Positions 26,058 to 39,300 of a stretch of 64,000 nt of DNA are shown piece by piece; within the stretch, counting starts at the first letter, position 1, and each line of letters starts with the position of its first letter. The stretch is from contig MU004235.1 in the NCBI GenBank assembly GCA_010405405.1, forward strand, positions 882,538 through 946,537. The letters are read 5' to 3'. This DNA comes from Microthyrium microscopicum. Taxonomy: Eukaryota; Ascomycota; Dothideomycetes; Microthyriales; Microthyriaceae. Under the pieces are notes generated by a model. That model was not told where the DNA came from, searched no databases, and saw only the letters and a list, made by a program, of their open reading frames with translations. The position numbers were made by a program, and so were the translations under genes.

Positions 26058-28520
26058 TCATTCGACCCCGGCAGCCTGCGAACTCGCTTGGCCCTCTTCA
26101 TCTTCCTCAGCAGCATCCTCTGCCTCCGCCTGCTCCACCCTCTCTCTGCCCATCGCCTTAGCCACATCCACCAGCTTCTTCTTCTCCCCTTCACCCTTTC
26201 CCATTCCCGCCTCCACCAGTTTCGCCAGCCCTGCTGGACGACTAAAATCCGTAATGTCTTTATGCTCGCGCAGATGCTTAGTGTTCTCGACGCGCTTGGT
26301 GAGAAAGAGCGTAGGCCGGTGATGTTGTTTTTCAGCAAGGATGCGCTGGATCTCTTCCTCGTATGCTTTTTCATAGACGTTCATATCAGCCGCGCCAGGA
26401 CTTTCGCTAACAATGGGCCCGAGGCCGGGATCGGGTGGAGGTGCATCGCAGTGTGGACCGATGAGGAGGAAGAGTTGATCTTCGAGGGGGTCGTGGGCTT
26501 GACCTTTGCCAGTTTCCGAGCGGGGAGATATTGCGCCTGTTGGGTCGTCTGATGAGTTTGCTGAAAGACTGGGTCGCTCTTGTGGAGGGGGTAATGTTTG
26601 TTTTTGTTTTTGTTGTTGGTGTTGGTGTTCGGGTGGTAGTGTTTCTTTAGATTCAGGACTTTCTATGGCATCAGTATCTGACATGTCTACATCTTCGTTG
26701 ATTGGCTCGTATTCATGCTTTAAGGTCATTTCTTCTTTAATGTCGATATCTCTGTGTATGCCTTTGGTTGCTAGTGGACCTTCGACCGGATGTCGATTAG
26801 ATAGGCTGTCAGAATGTGTCCGTTTCTCTAGTTGCCGTGGTGGTTGCACTATCTTGTTGCCGAATATCCCTTGGACTAGACTGGGCGTTTTGTGAAGAAG
26901 CCTTTTGAATTTGCTTGCCGCTTTCATCTGACAACGTTAAGATAGGAACGTTGTACAGTTATAAGCTGCTACGTACCACAGTAATCATTCGCCTCAGGGG
27001 TTCCGTAATGGCAGCTGCAACCTCCTGGTCAGTCGGAGGCTCAATGATGTTCATGATGTTTTCTTCTTTCGGGAGAAGCTCATCAGTGCCATCTTTTGTA
27101 ACCCAGGGATGTGCCTATTGCTGTTATTACCATCTTTTCGCCGCATAGGTAGCACACATACCCTTATCCCGTCCATATCAATTCTTTTTGCCGGATTTTT
27201 TTCCAGCAAACGTAGAAAAAGATGCTTGAGCTGCGGATCAATATCGCCTGGTACATTCACAGCGTCGTCCTTGATCGATTCGAAGAGATCGAGCATTCCT
27301 GTCTTTTCAAACGGAATATGACCGAATACAAGACAGTACAACGTGACGCCCATGGACCATATGTCGACGGCTCGACCAGAAACTTCACCATGCTTTGCTA
27401 CACAAAGCTCGGGTGGCATAAAAGCTGGACTTCCTGCAGATTTGGTTGTTGTCATCTCAGAATCTTTAGAGAACATCTCTGAAACTCCAAAGTCGACTAT
27501 CTTAACCACATCATCTTGGGTGACTAGGCAGTTGTCGGGTTTTATATCTCTGTGAATAATGCCTTGAGCATGCACTGCCAGAGAGTTAGTTCATGACAAC
27601 AGGCCAGGGTAACAAACAGGCTGTACAATATTCCAGGCCTAGAATCATATCTCGTAACCAGTGTCGACACTGCTCCAAGCTATAAGGTTGTGCAGGCTCT
27701 CCAAGACCAACTTTCATCACGACACCTTTTTTGCACATCTCCAACACCATGTAGAGCGAGTCCTCGTGAGGATCATCAAGCACCTCAATCAATGATACCA
27801 CATTGGGATGATCCAGCTTCTTCATGATAGCAATCTCCTCTTTGATAAGATCAAGCGAGCTTGCGGCGCCGGGCTCTGGTGACATGGACTGACGATGCAT
27901 CGGCTCATTGAAATTACCATCTGTTCCTCCATGCTGTTTACGATACCTGGATCTTCTATACCCAAATTTCGACTGTCGCAGTAGGTTCGATTGGGCTCGT
28001 TTTCGTAATCGCGACTTGGAGAATTCTTTGACGGCCTAAGTGTTTGTCAGAAGCATACCCTAAATTTCGCATTGTGGCTTATCTCATACATATTCCCTTC
28101 CAAATTGATCCACTGCCAGATGAACGGAACCAAACGATCCTCTCCCAATTTCTTGTTGTATGAGGTACTGATTTATACGGTGTTCAGCGGGGCCATCATC
28201 TTCGCTGTTGCTGTATTTGGATTGGGCATTGAGGGTTGTCTACCCGATGATAGGTAAGGTCAGCTATACTCCAGACATTACGTGCGATACAACAGACTTT
28301 GACAGGTTTCCTAGGATTGGTAGATCGTTTTTCGTGATGTCGTGAGGGACTTTGGTATTCGGGCGCAGAGCTAGATTAAGGCAGTTGGCGGTTAGTTCCG
28401 TGTCAATCGCTGAGCGGGGAACTGCAGCATGACCTACATATGCCTAACGGTGGAAGGTTTGAAGTCTGGATTGTTACGGAGGGCAGAGATATGATCCTCA
28501 TGGCTGTTGGAGGCCGACAT
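26058..28520 (-). CDS. cmkC: CaMKK-type (Ssp1/CmkC) serine/threonine protein kinase
   Basis: Upstream kinase of the Ca2+/calmodulin kinase kinase and Snf1-activating group. Seven exons: 28520-28438, 28370-28298, 28239-28090, 28035-27627, 27574-27162, 27114-26977 and 26927-26058. The introns are 47-67 nt, all phases agree, and the product is 711 aa. The kinase domain begins at HRINQYLIQQEIGRGSFGSV: glycine loop 84-89, Lys105, HRD 246-248 and DFG 266-268. The insert after AVKEFSKSRLRKRAQSNLL, followed by LDLIKEEIAIMKKLDHPN, is characteristic of the CaMKK group. The last exon (residues 422-711) is a long low-complexity tail with a Gln-rich stretch and an acidic end. The start at 28520 is preferred over an in-frame Met 67 codons upstream, which has no family support. 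Intron 2 uses the unusual donor GTCTGT, so that junction is the least certain. The start codon lies 283 bp from the transposon island. Confidence 0.88.
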
Positions 28521-28803
28521 TGGGAATTGCGGCGTAGTGGAAGATGGCGCACAGCGGTTTGCGATTGCGATTGAGGATAGAGGAATTGGAGGGGTTGATA
28601 GAGTATGAGAGATTAGAGCAGTGACGAAATAGTTGACTGGGGATACACAGGGGATCAAAGTTATATTATAAACGGTGGGGATGTGGTCTCCCGTGTCAGA
28701 GGTTGTGGATATTCTGATCAATTTAAACAGTAGAAGCCGTTGGAGAAATGCATTGTTAGCGAAGGGTCTTCGACATGTATGGCTAGAGCTCAGTACTACT
28801 GTA
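28521..28803. promoter_or_regulatory. Upstream region of the CaMKK-type kinase, cut by the transposon island
   Basis: 283 bp of normal composition separate the kinase start from the left end of the Tc1/mariner-like element. Together with 56008-56578 this would be an ancestral shared upstream region of about 850 bp between two divergent genes. No specific factor sites can be asserted. Confidence 0.5.
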
Positions 28804-28882
28804 CCTCTGCTGCGCGTTCTGTGGTTATACAGGGCAAAATCTGGCCTGTTGATTCAGCTGCAGATCTAGGATCCTGATTAGG
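28804..28882 (+). repeat. Left terminal inverted repeat of Tc1/mariner-type element
   Basis: About 79 bp matches the reverse complement of about 55930-56007. The first 56 bases are identical, with about three differences in the rest. Weaker, transition-rich similarity continues inward for some 60 bp (for example AGGAGT... followed by ATTTATATA). It keeps normal base composition. Confidence 0.88.
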
Positions 28883-29039
28883 GGAGACCCTAGACTAGAG
28901 GAGTATACTATAGTACAAATTTATATAGTAGCATACTTAGCAGTTCTACATATTACCATAGATAATATATCTTAATATCTAACTTCATAACATTCTTAGT
29001 ATTATTTAAATCCTTAGATCTTGCTCGTTTTAACTAATC

Positions 29040-30106
29040 TCGTTATCCCGTCTCTTCTTATAATAAATTTAGGTAAGCACCTTACTAAATTCAAATACTA
29101 GCAGGTATAAGATATAATATTATAAGAATACTCTCTTTATAAGATCGCTAAAGCCCTTAAATATTCTTAAACTATTATATAATATTAGCGTAAGAAGCTT
29201 AAAATAACTACTTTATTTAATACTATTAGTATTATTTAATGACGTCCCTTAATTAATTCATTAAAAACTATTGCTTTAGTAGAATATCTTCTATCTAAAT
29301 CTAATTCTATATAATTCGAAATAGCTAATTACTTAACGAACCTATTTAATATAAAGGTTAGCTAAGATTAGGTCTACTACGCGCTAAAGCGTATAAAATA
29401 GACTAAAAAGAGGGTAAGAAATTACTATTATTACTATAGCTTTACTTAATTAATTCTTATTATATTAACTTTAAAATAGTATTATAATATTACTCTTTAA
29501 TAGTCCTTATATCTCTATTAAGAATTCTATATAAAAATAAATAATTACTATCTAGATTAAATTATTTATATTAATAAATATAGTGCAAGGATAAGCTTAT
29601 TAGCCTATAGAATAGAATAGAGCTTAAAAGGTATAGAATACGCTATATTCTTACTACTTTAAAGCTCTAAGAAGTAGAATATACTACTAGTATATACTAT
29701 ATAAGGGATTTTAGTAGTAGATCTATATTAATATAATATAGATAGTAAGGAATTTACCTACTAGTATAAATATAATCTAATTCTAGAGTATTCTACGTTT
29801 TCTGCCCTAAGGAATTCTATTATTATAATAGATAATACGCAGTTCCATTAGGCTATAGATCTAAAGCCTCTTTTTAAGAGTTATAGCATTTAATTAGAGT
29901 TCCTACTACCCTACAGCCTTAATTTTAATCCTATTAAGCAACTATTTAGTAATTTAAAGAAGTAGATTAGATTAAATAATAAGTATTATAAAGAAAGACG
30001 ATAGGAAGAGTAGCTATTTAAGGAGTATCTACGTTTAAGCCTAAGAGAGCTTAATACTAGCTAGTGCGCAATAAAACACTTTCGTAAAAGTAAATTTAAC
30101 ATTTAA
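29040..30106 (+). pseudogene. RIP-decayed Tc1/mariner (IS630-type DDE) transposase
   Basis: Plus-strand translation, allowing for RIP-type codon changes, follows the fungal Tc1/mariner transposase from end to end. The N-terminal helix-turn-helix (EYSLYKIAKALKYS) and a second HTH with an ALKRIKWTKKR-like stretch come first. A GWSPKG-like segment with LPAYTIKGI follows, then the region around the DDE Asp, and then LLPYSLNFNPIKQLFSNLKK near 29895-29960 (family form LPPYSPDFNPIEQ). The end CAIKHFRKSKFNI precedes the stop at 30104-30106. The frame has numerous in-frame stops (for example TAG or TAA where Trp or Gln is expected), so no functional protein can be made. The length of about 350 codons is normal for the family. 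The start is approximate because the original ATG is not visible. Confidence 0.85.
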
Positions 30107-30441
30107 TACTTTATAGTATTTATAGATATCTATCTTATTTAATTTAACTCTCTTCTATATATCTTTTACTATCCTTTTTAGCCTTATTATACTATTCCTT
30201 AACCTAAACGATAAAATACTTTATAGCGTTAATTTTAATATTAGGGTTAATAATAGTAAAGATCCTAATATCTTCCTCTATAGCTACTTAACTAATTCTT
30301 ATATACTTACTTTAATAAACACTTAAAATTAACTTTACTTACTTAAACTAAGATATTTTAATATCTAGACGACTAGATAACTACTCCTTAAATATTACTA
30401 GCTCTTTATCTAGATTAAAAATAATTAAATCTAAGGCTACT
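30107..30441 (-). pseudogene. 3' part of a second, unidentified reading frame in the DNA transposon
   Basis: Read on the minus strand, this segment continues the coding-like frame of 46895-47522 in register across the insertion of element C (counting CTACT once). It runs toward the end of the transposase gene, so the two frames converge tail to tail. Residue runs such as LDKELVIFKE and VKEWYNKAKKDSKRY are visible, with RIP-type stops. I do not recognise the protein. Confidence 0.4.
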
Positions 30442-30801
30442 TATTAAAGATTAGGGTTATAGAGTAGGTAAGAAGGTTATAAGATACTTAATAGATTAGG
30501 TATATAGAAATAGAGATAAGAGTAATTACTAAGGAACTATAAGGAGATTCCTTAGCCTTTATCTTATTACCTAGGAACCTCTAAGGTTCCTCTCTAAGCT
30601 AGAATAGTCTATCTATAAGCTAAGGTACCTTAGAGGTACGTTTAGCTACTAATTATAATAGTTAGGAACCTATTAGTTCTCTTAACTATAAAATATACTA
30701 AAGCTAAAGAAGTAGCTTTATTAGCTTCTAATAGCTATTAAGCTAAGGTACTTAGGCTATAATACCTATCTTAGAGAGTCTATTAGGTTTAATTCCTAAT
30801 A
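30442..30801 (-). repeat. 3' LTR of element C
   Basis: This 360-bp repeat is nearly identical to 46535-46894. The differences seen are G/A and C/T transitions. The target duplication CTACT adjoins it on the left. Confidence 0.92.
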
Positions 30802-33138
30802 TTATCTCCTTAATAAGGACCTAAACGTCCTTATAGGTCTCTAAAGGATTAACTACGTTTTAATAGTACTAATATGCTTTAGAATATATTATATTATAAT
30901 AGTATAAACTACTTAGCTACTATCTAGCTAGCTAGATAATAATCTTAGTAAATTCTAGCAAATTTATTATTAGTTTTAAACGTTACTTAAAGGAGTACTC
31001 CTTAAATAATAATTTATAAAGCTAAACGTTACTATTAGGTACTTATTTAGATTTATTTAGGTTTATTAAGGACTTAGGTATTTTTAAGTTTCCTTAGGCT
31101 ATTACCTTAAGCCTATCTAATCCGTAGGTTATTACCTACTAAGGGCGACTTCCTTCTTTAGAATCTTTACCTATAGTAAAAATTAATATTAGAGCTTTCC
31201 TTAATAAGAAGTACTTAATAAAGTAAGTATTTACTCTTTATTAATCTAATTAAGTAGGAGAGTATTAAATAAGGTATATTTAATCTTATAATTACGTACT
31301 TCTTCTAATTCTTTTTTATCCTACTTTTATAGAATTAAGGTATATACCTAAGTAAACTCTAGCTAATTAAGTAAAGCTAATCTTTATAAATAGGGCTATA
31401 ATATAAGAATAAGTCTTAGTTAGTAGTCTTAATATTTTACTAGTAGCTTCTTTATAAATCTACTTAATATACTTTATATCCTTTTGTACTTATTCTCTCT
31501 AATAGCTACTATAAAAGATAAAGTAAGAGCTAATAAGGCTCTAAATAGACCTAGTTTATCTCTATCTAATATCTCTAAGGTCTCTAAGGATACTTTTAAG
31601 GTCTCTAAGAATACTATTACTTTGCTAAAGACTCTAATTGCTAGTATTATAAAACTAGCTAATTCTACTAATACTAATACTACTAAAAAGGTAACTAATA
31701 AGGTTAAATTTATTAATAGTACCTAAATTAATGCTAATAATAATTGTATTAAATTATTAAGTTTAGGCTACTCCTCTTTAGAGCCTTCTAAATTTAAGGA
31801 AATTAAAAAGGATACTACCTAGGCTAAGAAGAAGAGAAAGGCTCCTAAGTATAACTATAATAGTAAATCTAAACCTTCTTAGCCTAACATAAAGTAAATA
31901 TATAATAATAGTATTATATATACTAATAAGGCTTAGGCTTAGTTTAAATTGTACTAGACCTCTTTTATTTATAACGTATTAATTAATTATAGTTAGTTAA
32001 GTAGTAAATATCTTCTATATAACTCTAATAATAATAAGATAAAACTATCTAACGTAGATAAGTCTATTCTATATAAGAATAAGACTAAGTTAATTATTAA
32101 ATAGTTTCTTATACTTAATCTATATTAGTAATATACTAAAGTATATACTAAGACCTTTCTATATACTAATCTAAAGGATTAGTGCTATATAGCTTCTAAG
32201 GATTATATATTAGCCTTTAAGGTTTAAGATAGTTACTACTATATAACTTATAAGACTACTAAGTCCTATTAGTAGTATTTTAAGGTAAGTTATTCCTAAT
32301 TAATTTAATTTAAATCTAATTATTACTAATTATTTTTTAGGTTATTCCTTATAAGAAGAGTATTACTAAGGACCTTCTTTAGAAGCGTTATAATATAATA
32401 AAGGTCTATATACTTTATTAGTAAACCTATAATAGTAATCTAAGTAAGTATAATATAGGTTAGCTCCTTTATATTAAAAAAGTAGTTTATATTACTAATA
32501 AGGACGTTATAAAGACTATCTAGATATAAGTAAACTCTTTTATTATACTTAGGTTTAAACTAATATAAATAAGTATATCTATATTAATACTATAAATAAT
32601 ATCTTTTCTCTATATTCTAGTATTACTAAGAGTAAATATAATAGTATCTATATAATACTAGTATATTATAGAAATAGTAAAAAGGTCTTTATAATTAAGA
32701 AGGCTACCTATTACTCTAAAGTAGCTTTACTTAAAGCTATTATTAGTATTACTTATATTAAGCGCTATAATAACCTCTATGCTTATTATTATAGATTTAA
32801 ATTACTTATAAATAGTAGCTAGGAGGGTATAAGTACTTTAATTATATTACTTAAATTCTAACTAACTCTATTCTAAGTTATAAGTACTTTATTACGTTAA
32901 ATTAGTAATCTTACTAACGTCGTAAAGATACTTACTTCTTAATAAGCTAATAGCGCTAAAAAGAAGGAGAAGGCTTCTAATATAAGTTAGTTTATAACTC
33001 TTTAGAGCTAGATTAATAAGTATAAGCTTAGAATAAATAAGTAGATAGTTCTTTGTTGCTATTTAGTTATAATGAGTTAGATTAATTCTAAGGATAATAA
33101 TTTAGAGTTTAAAGAGTTTAAAGAGTCTAAAGAGTAGA
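30802..33138 (+). other. Antisense, intron-like coding region inside element C (unidentified)
   Basis: This 2.3-kb segment lies between the pol side and the 3' LTR of element C, on the strand opposite to gag-pol. It contains the longest open stretch of the island (31484-31726), Lys/Ser/Thr-rich with an ISKVSKDTFKVSKNT-like run. A fungal-type intron signature follows at 32285-32340: GTAAGT, a TACTAAT branch and TTTTTTAG, 56 nt. Coding-like sequence continues to about 33130, ending in short GAGTTTAAA/GAGTCTAAA repeats. The region is RIP-decayed. I do not recognise the product; it may be an extra element ORF or captured host sequence. Confidence 0.5.
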
Positions 33139-33362
33139 TGTAAGGAGCTAACAGGCACAATTAGGTAAGCAGAAAGTAGCTAGTATTATAGGATCTAAGT
33201 ACAAAGAGAAGAGATCTAGAAATATAGCTATAGATATAAAGAAGTAGGAGCCTAGGATATCCTTAGATATACTAACCCTAAATAGGATAAAGAAATCTTA
33301 TCTATAGGATTAGATCTTAGCATCTAAATACTATAATACTAAACCTATAAGGATTTCTTATA
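33139..33362 (-). repeat. 3' LTR of family-A copy
   Basis: 224 bp; begins TGTAAGGAGC on the plus strand. It matches 40627-40850 and, reversed, 3633-3855, differing by transitions. GTAGA precedes it. Confidence 0.93.
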
Positions 33363-36300
33363 TAACTCTCCTCCTCTAAAATAAACCTTATAAGCTATAT
33401 CCTAATCTAATTTATTCTAGTCTAGTCTAAGCTAATCTAGGCTAGGCTAGGCTAGTCTATATAAATACAAAACTTCTTTATATATATTACTACTAAGGAA
33501 TATAGTAATATGCTATCTACTTACCTTAGTACTATCTAAATTTATTTAATAAAAAAAAGAATATCTATTTAAGTTAGTTTATAGTATTCTATAATCCCTT
33601 TAGTAGTATAAATTAAAAACTAAACTAGGGTATAATACTACTAATAAAAATAAATAAATATAATACTTTTTATACTATATAATCTTAATTTATAGGTAGT
33701 CTATTAGCATCATAATCTTCTTCTTTAACTTTATTTATTAGTAAAAACTAAGAAAGGTATAGACTAAGCTTCTAAAGATAAAGCCTATAGAATTCTAATA
33801 TAGTATTAAATATATTAATAATATCCTTCTAGGACTACTAAGTTTTATTATAAAATCCTATCTATTTAATTTTATATTTAAGCACTTTATTCTTACTTCT
33901 ACTATCCTATTTACTATTAATAATAGTATTAATAAGCTATTCTTCTTTACCTTCTTTTTTATTAATAACTACTAGAAGTAAGTTTAATTCCTATAATAAG
34001 TATATATTATTATTAATTAGATATAGTAGCTAGACATAGAATACTAAGTATATCTTTATTAATTTAAAAAGATCTAATTTATAAGTTACTCTATTAATTT
34101 TGCACAATACCTTAAAGGGACTAGTACTTTTACTATTAAGTATTTTTAAAAGATAAGTTATATTATAATTTTAAACGTTAAGTTATACCTAGTCTCTAGA
34201 ATAGAGATCTAGTACTAGACGTTAATACTTATTAATATAGAGCTTTTATTAAGCCTAAGCCTATACTAATTACTCTTTTAAGAACTTATAAAGCTTCTCT
34301 TAACTATTCTATACTTAATTAGTAGTAATAACTTCTTTACGCACTATAATAGAAGCATATAACGCTTTAGGTAGTAAATAGTAAGTAGACTTAAGTCCTA
34401 ATTTTAGTAGAAAACTATTTTATGCCTTAAAAAGTATAAAACTAGTAGTAGTACTTATAGTAAAATTTACTACAAATTTAATAAATAGTAATAGGGCTAC
34501 CTAATTATTCTAATCCTAATTAATAAAGAATCTAAGATACTATTTTAAGGTAGTAATAGTTATTTTAATAATACTATTAGACTCTAGATACTATATAGTA
34601 CTTAATCTTAATATAATGCCTATACATTCACATAGGCAACCCTAAAAGGTAAATATAAATTAAGTTCCCTAATCTAAAAGGATAGAGTCTAGCTAACTAT
34701 ATAGCTTCTATACTTAATTAATAAATACTATAACTATTATTTCTACTAAAAGACTTAGGAGGATAATAAACTATTATAATTATATTAAATAATTAATAAT
34801 AACTATAATATACTAGTAAACTATACCCTAATAGGTATAGCATAGTAATAAGATAGCAAAGTCTATAAAGATATTAAACTAGGCCTAATCTAGTAAAGAA
34901 AATAAGCAAAGAAGCCTTTACTTTTTTTAGCGTACTAGCTTTAAAAAGATATAGTAATAACCTTTAATATATTTCTTAATATATTCTAACATTCTTAGCT
35001 ACTAGTAATCTTATTAAAGGTAGTAGTAGGTTATTATAGTTCCTCTATAGCTTATAACTTTATATTAATACGCCTATTTTATTACTTTATTTTATAAATA
35101 TATTATTAGTATAAATAACTTTTATTAATAAAGGATAGTACTATTTAGCAAAGCCTTATAATCTATTAATTTAATTTAATCTTAATCTAGCACTCTAAAG
35201 GGCAAGAAGTAGTCTTTCTATGCCTTTACTAGTTAAATTATAATTAGTAACTTATCTTTCTTACTTACCTTTATTACTTCCTATATAAACTACTCTAAGT
35301 TAAAATCTAGGGATTTAGTATTAACTAGTAGTAAATTATCTAAACTAGCTAGAGCTCTATTTTAAGAGCTCCTTATAATAGGTTCTAAATTAGACTCTCC
35401 TACTATAGTAATATTTAGCTTATCTAACGTAAGCATAGCTATCTATATAAAAAATAAGGTAATTAGGTTAATAAGGATTATAGCTAGCTTAATAGCTTAT
35501 TTAGTGCTAAATTAATACAAAAATAGAAGTAGTTAATACTATTACTTAACCTATAAGTCTTTATTACTTTATAGTACGTCTTATAATCTTTAGGTTAAAG
35601 TATTAGCTTTACTATTATCCTTACTAAGGTGGTATTTAATTAAAAAGTAGAATTATAATAGAAATTTAGCCTAGCGTATTTAATAGCATATAAGCTTCTT
35701 AGTCTTTATAAAGGTTTAAAAATTCTAATAATCTAAGAACACTTTTATAATATCTTTAGTACTAAATAACTTAGGTTCTTACTCTTTAAAGGCGTAGATA
35801 ATAGCAAGTAGTTCTTTATTATAAATATTATAATTATATTTCACTAGTAATATTTTCTTAGAGAGAAAAGTAACTAGTCTTAGATTACTATTTATATCTT
35901 TTTATAATAATATAGTAGTATAAGCCTAATCTAATACGTCTATTTCTATCTAAGTTTCCTTAGTATAATTAAAGTATTATAGAATTAGTATACTAGTAAA
36001 GTCTACTTTTAGCTTCTTAAAAGCTTATTCCTTAGGCCTATTAGGGTTCTAGGGAAATATAGTTAAAGTATTCTTCTAAGTAAAATTTATTAATAGTGTA
36101 GCTATAGTAGAGTAATTAAAGATAAATCATTAGTAGAAGTTAGTAAATCTAAGGAATACTTATATATCTTTAAGATAACTTAGTTATTCCTAGTTAACTA
36201 TAGTATTAACCTTTAAAAAGTCTATCTTAATACTTTCTATAGTAATAATTAGACTAAGGTATTTTACCTCTTAGATAGTAAACTCTAACTTCTTAATATT

Positions 36301-39300
36301 AAGAAATAAGCCTATACGTTCTAATACGTCTAGTACTAAATATATATAGGTATTATATTCTTCTAGTATCTTACTAAATACTAGAATATTATCTAAATAA
36401 ATAGTTATAAAATTATCTAAAAACTATATTAGTATATAATTAATATACGCTTAAAATGTCCCTAGTCCCCTTATAAGGCTAAAGGGTAGTACTTTAAACT
36501 TAAATAGGCTATAGTATATTAAGAATGCTATTTTATATTTATCTCTAAGTTTAATATAAATGCATTTAAAAGTAATAATAACGTTAAACTTAGAGTAATA
36601 CTTTACCTTTATAAAGTATATAAGCGTCTTACTAATAAGTAGTAGAATGTTACTATTTTTAATAGTAATATTATTTAACCTATAGTAATTAATATAGACA
36701 TAGATGCCTCTTTCTAGCTTACTTACGTAAAATATAGATATAGTATATTAAGATTTTAAACCTATAGCAAAACTGTGCTAAAGTAGACTCTTAATATATT
36801 ATTTAATAACTAAGGCTTATTTTAGTAATATTAATACAAATTAGCGTTTTAGAATTTTAACGTTAAGGACAAAGTTAATAGTATAGTTATATTTACTATA
36901 ATAAGACGTAAGGATATTTAAACGCTTTAAATTAAAGACTTTAAAATATTAGTAAAAATATTTTAGAATAAGTTTTAAAATCTCTTCTTTTAATAAGTAA
37001 GAGTAATCTTACTTATTTTACTATTTAAGATAATCTTCCTCTAATATAGCATATATAGTAAGGTTTATAGTAAATCTATTATTATTATCTTTATTATTAT
37101 TAGAAGGTTTCTTTTCTTTTTTATTATTAAAATCTTTAGACTAGAATATATTAACTATAGCGTCTTTACGCTTTATTAGTTTCTTAAACGCTACTATAGA
37201 TATAAAAGCAATATCTAATTCTTTAAGTAATTCTAAGTTTATAGATTATCCTTTTAGGTCTATAGTAATTAGGCGTTATAATATAATATAATTTATAATA
37301 TATCTTATATTATAGAAGGTTAATATTCTTAAACCTCTATATAGGTCAACTTTATATTAATCTAGCTAGGGTACTCTTAGGATTAGATCATAAGAAGCTA
37401 CTTTTATAACAAAATAGCTAATCTACTTAACGTAGCATCTAATATGTAGGTTAAGGATAATAGCTTTATTAACTATAGATACTAACTTACTATTAGTAAG
37501 TATTACTAAGTATAAATATATAAGTTAAAAAGTAGGAATACTATATTATTAAAGATAATAAGGGTTAATAATTCCTATTACGCTACTATTAGTATTAATT
37601 AAAATACTAGTATTAGAGTAAGTTAAATGCTATAGCATAAATACTAAGCTAATAGTAGTCTATTATAATCTAATAATAAGATCTTTCTTTTTAATATCTT
37701 AAGACTATACTACTAGTATAATAGAGGCTAGTAAAATATAGATAGCGTATAAATATACTAAGAAGATACGTCTCTTATAAATAGCATCTTTATACTTAAG
37801 GCGCTAAATATACTAGTAAAGGTAGCTAAGTATTTTCTTAGTCTTTTCTTAAGCTTTTTCTTTAATATTCTTATAGTCTTCTTCTACTTAATAAAATATC
37901 TCCTTAGCTTTCTTAGTATTTTAGTACTATTCCTTATTATATTAATAGAATATTTCCTTTACGCGCTTAGTTATAGCATTAAAAGCGCGTTTCTTTCTTT
38001 TATTATATACTTTAGTCTTATTTAGCTCCTCTTTACAACTTAGTAAAGGAGCGTCTAGTTTAAAGACTAATAATTATTATCCTTAATAATATCCTCTATA
38101 GAGGATTACTATTCTTTTTAAACTTTTATAAATATTATTACTAAAGGTATAACTAAGGCTTTAATCTTATTATTAGATAAAGGTTCCTAATCTTTATATA
38201 GAGTAGTCTTATTAAAGTAGTAGTAACCCTTTTAACTATAATAAACGTAACGTTTGTCTATTTTTAAGGCGTTAAAGACGTCTATAGAATAGTTAACATT
38301 ACTAGCTTTATTATTTTAGGCCCCCTTATTAGTAGACTAATTATTATTATAGCTATAAGAGTTATTATTTATAGTAATAAGCTTATAGTTAATTTAGTAT
38401 ATAACTAAGTAAAGTTAAGTATAAAATATAACAAAGCTACTAAAATACTAGCCTACTAGTAAGTCTATAAACTTATAGTTAATAAGATCTTATAATTTAA
38501 TAATCTTCTTATACTTAAATAGTTCTATATCTACTAAATTTATTAAAAAGTAGCTAATAAAGGCTTAAAGACTTTCTATATCTTTTATCTTAGTATTTAA
38601 GAACTTTAGCTATACCTTAGTATCTTTAAAAGCGTTCTTAGAGTAATAATATCTATCTAGGTTTACCTATATCTTTTCTATAGTATAATAAGGGTCCTTT
38701 AACTTATAACCTTTATATATAACTATAATACTATAGGCAAGGCTAGTATAATAGATATAGATAAACTTAATTTTCTTCTTCTTAGTAGAGACGTAAAGGT
38801 ATATATTCTTATTAAGAAATATATCTAATATTTTCTCCTTCTACTATTTATAGTACGTAAGTTTACCTTTAAAATTACTAGGTTCTTTAAACTTTATAAG
38901 TATTACTAGAGAGCTACTATTAGCTATTAATAATAGCAAGATATAACGTATTTTTTAAGCTTAGAGCTATAGATATAAAACTACTAAATATATTACTTAT
39001 AGTATAAAGCGACCTAATAAAAAGTTATCCTCTAAATCCTTTAGATTAATATAGGCTTAATTTAAATTTATCTAAAGTTTATCCTTAAGCTCTTAGATTT
39101 AGTAGTAAAGGTTAATAACTAACTCACAATACTATAAATTAGTATTACGTTTCTTTACTAGTTTAGTAAGAGCTACCTATTTATTTAAATAAGTAATAGT
39201 TAGTACTAGCTTATAGTTATAGCAAATTTAACTAGTAAGCGCTTTAAGATTTATTATTATTTACTAATAAGTAGCTACCTCTTCCTATAGTACTTCTACT

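Noticed and set aside
27984-27993. tRNA B-box-like GGTTCGATTG
   Set aside because: It lies in exon 4 of the kinase, and no A box or cloverleaf can be drawn around it.
28521-28721. Upstream in-frame Met for the CaMKK-type kinase
   Set aside because: The added residues look like translated untranslated region; MSASNSHEDH at 28520 begins the part that reads like protein.
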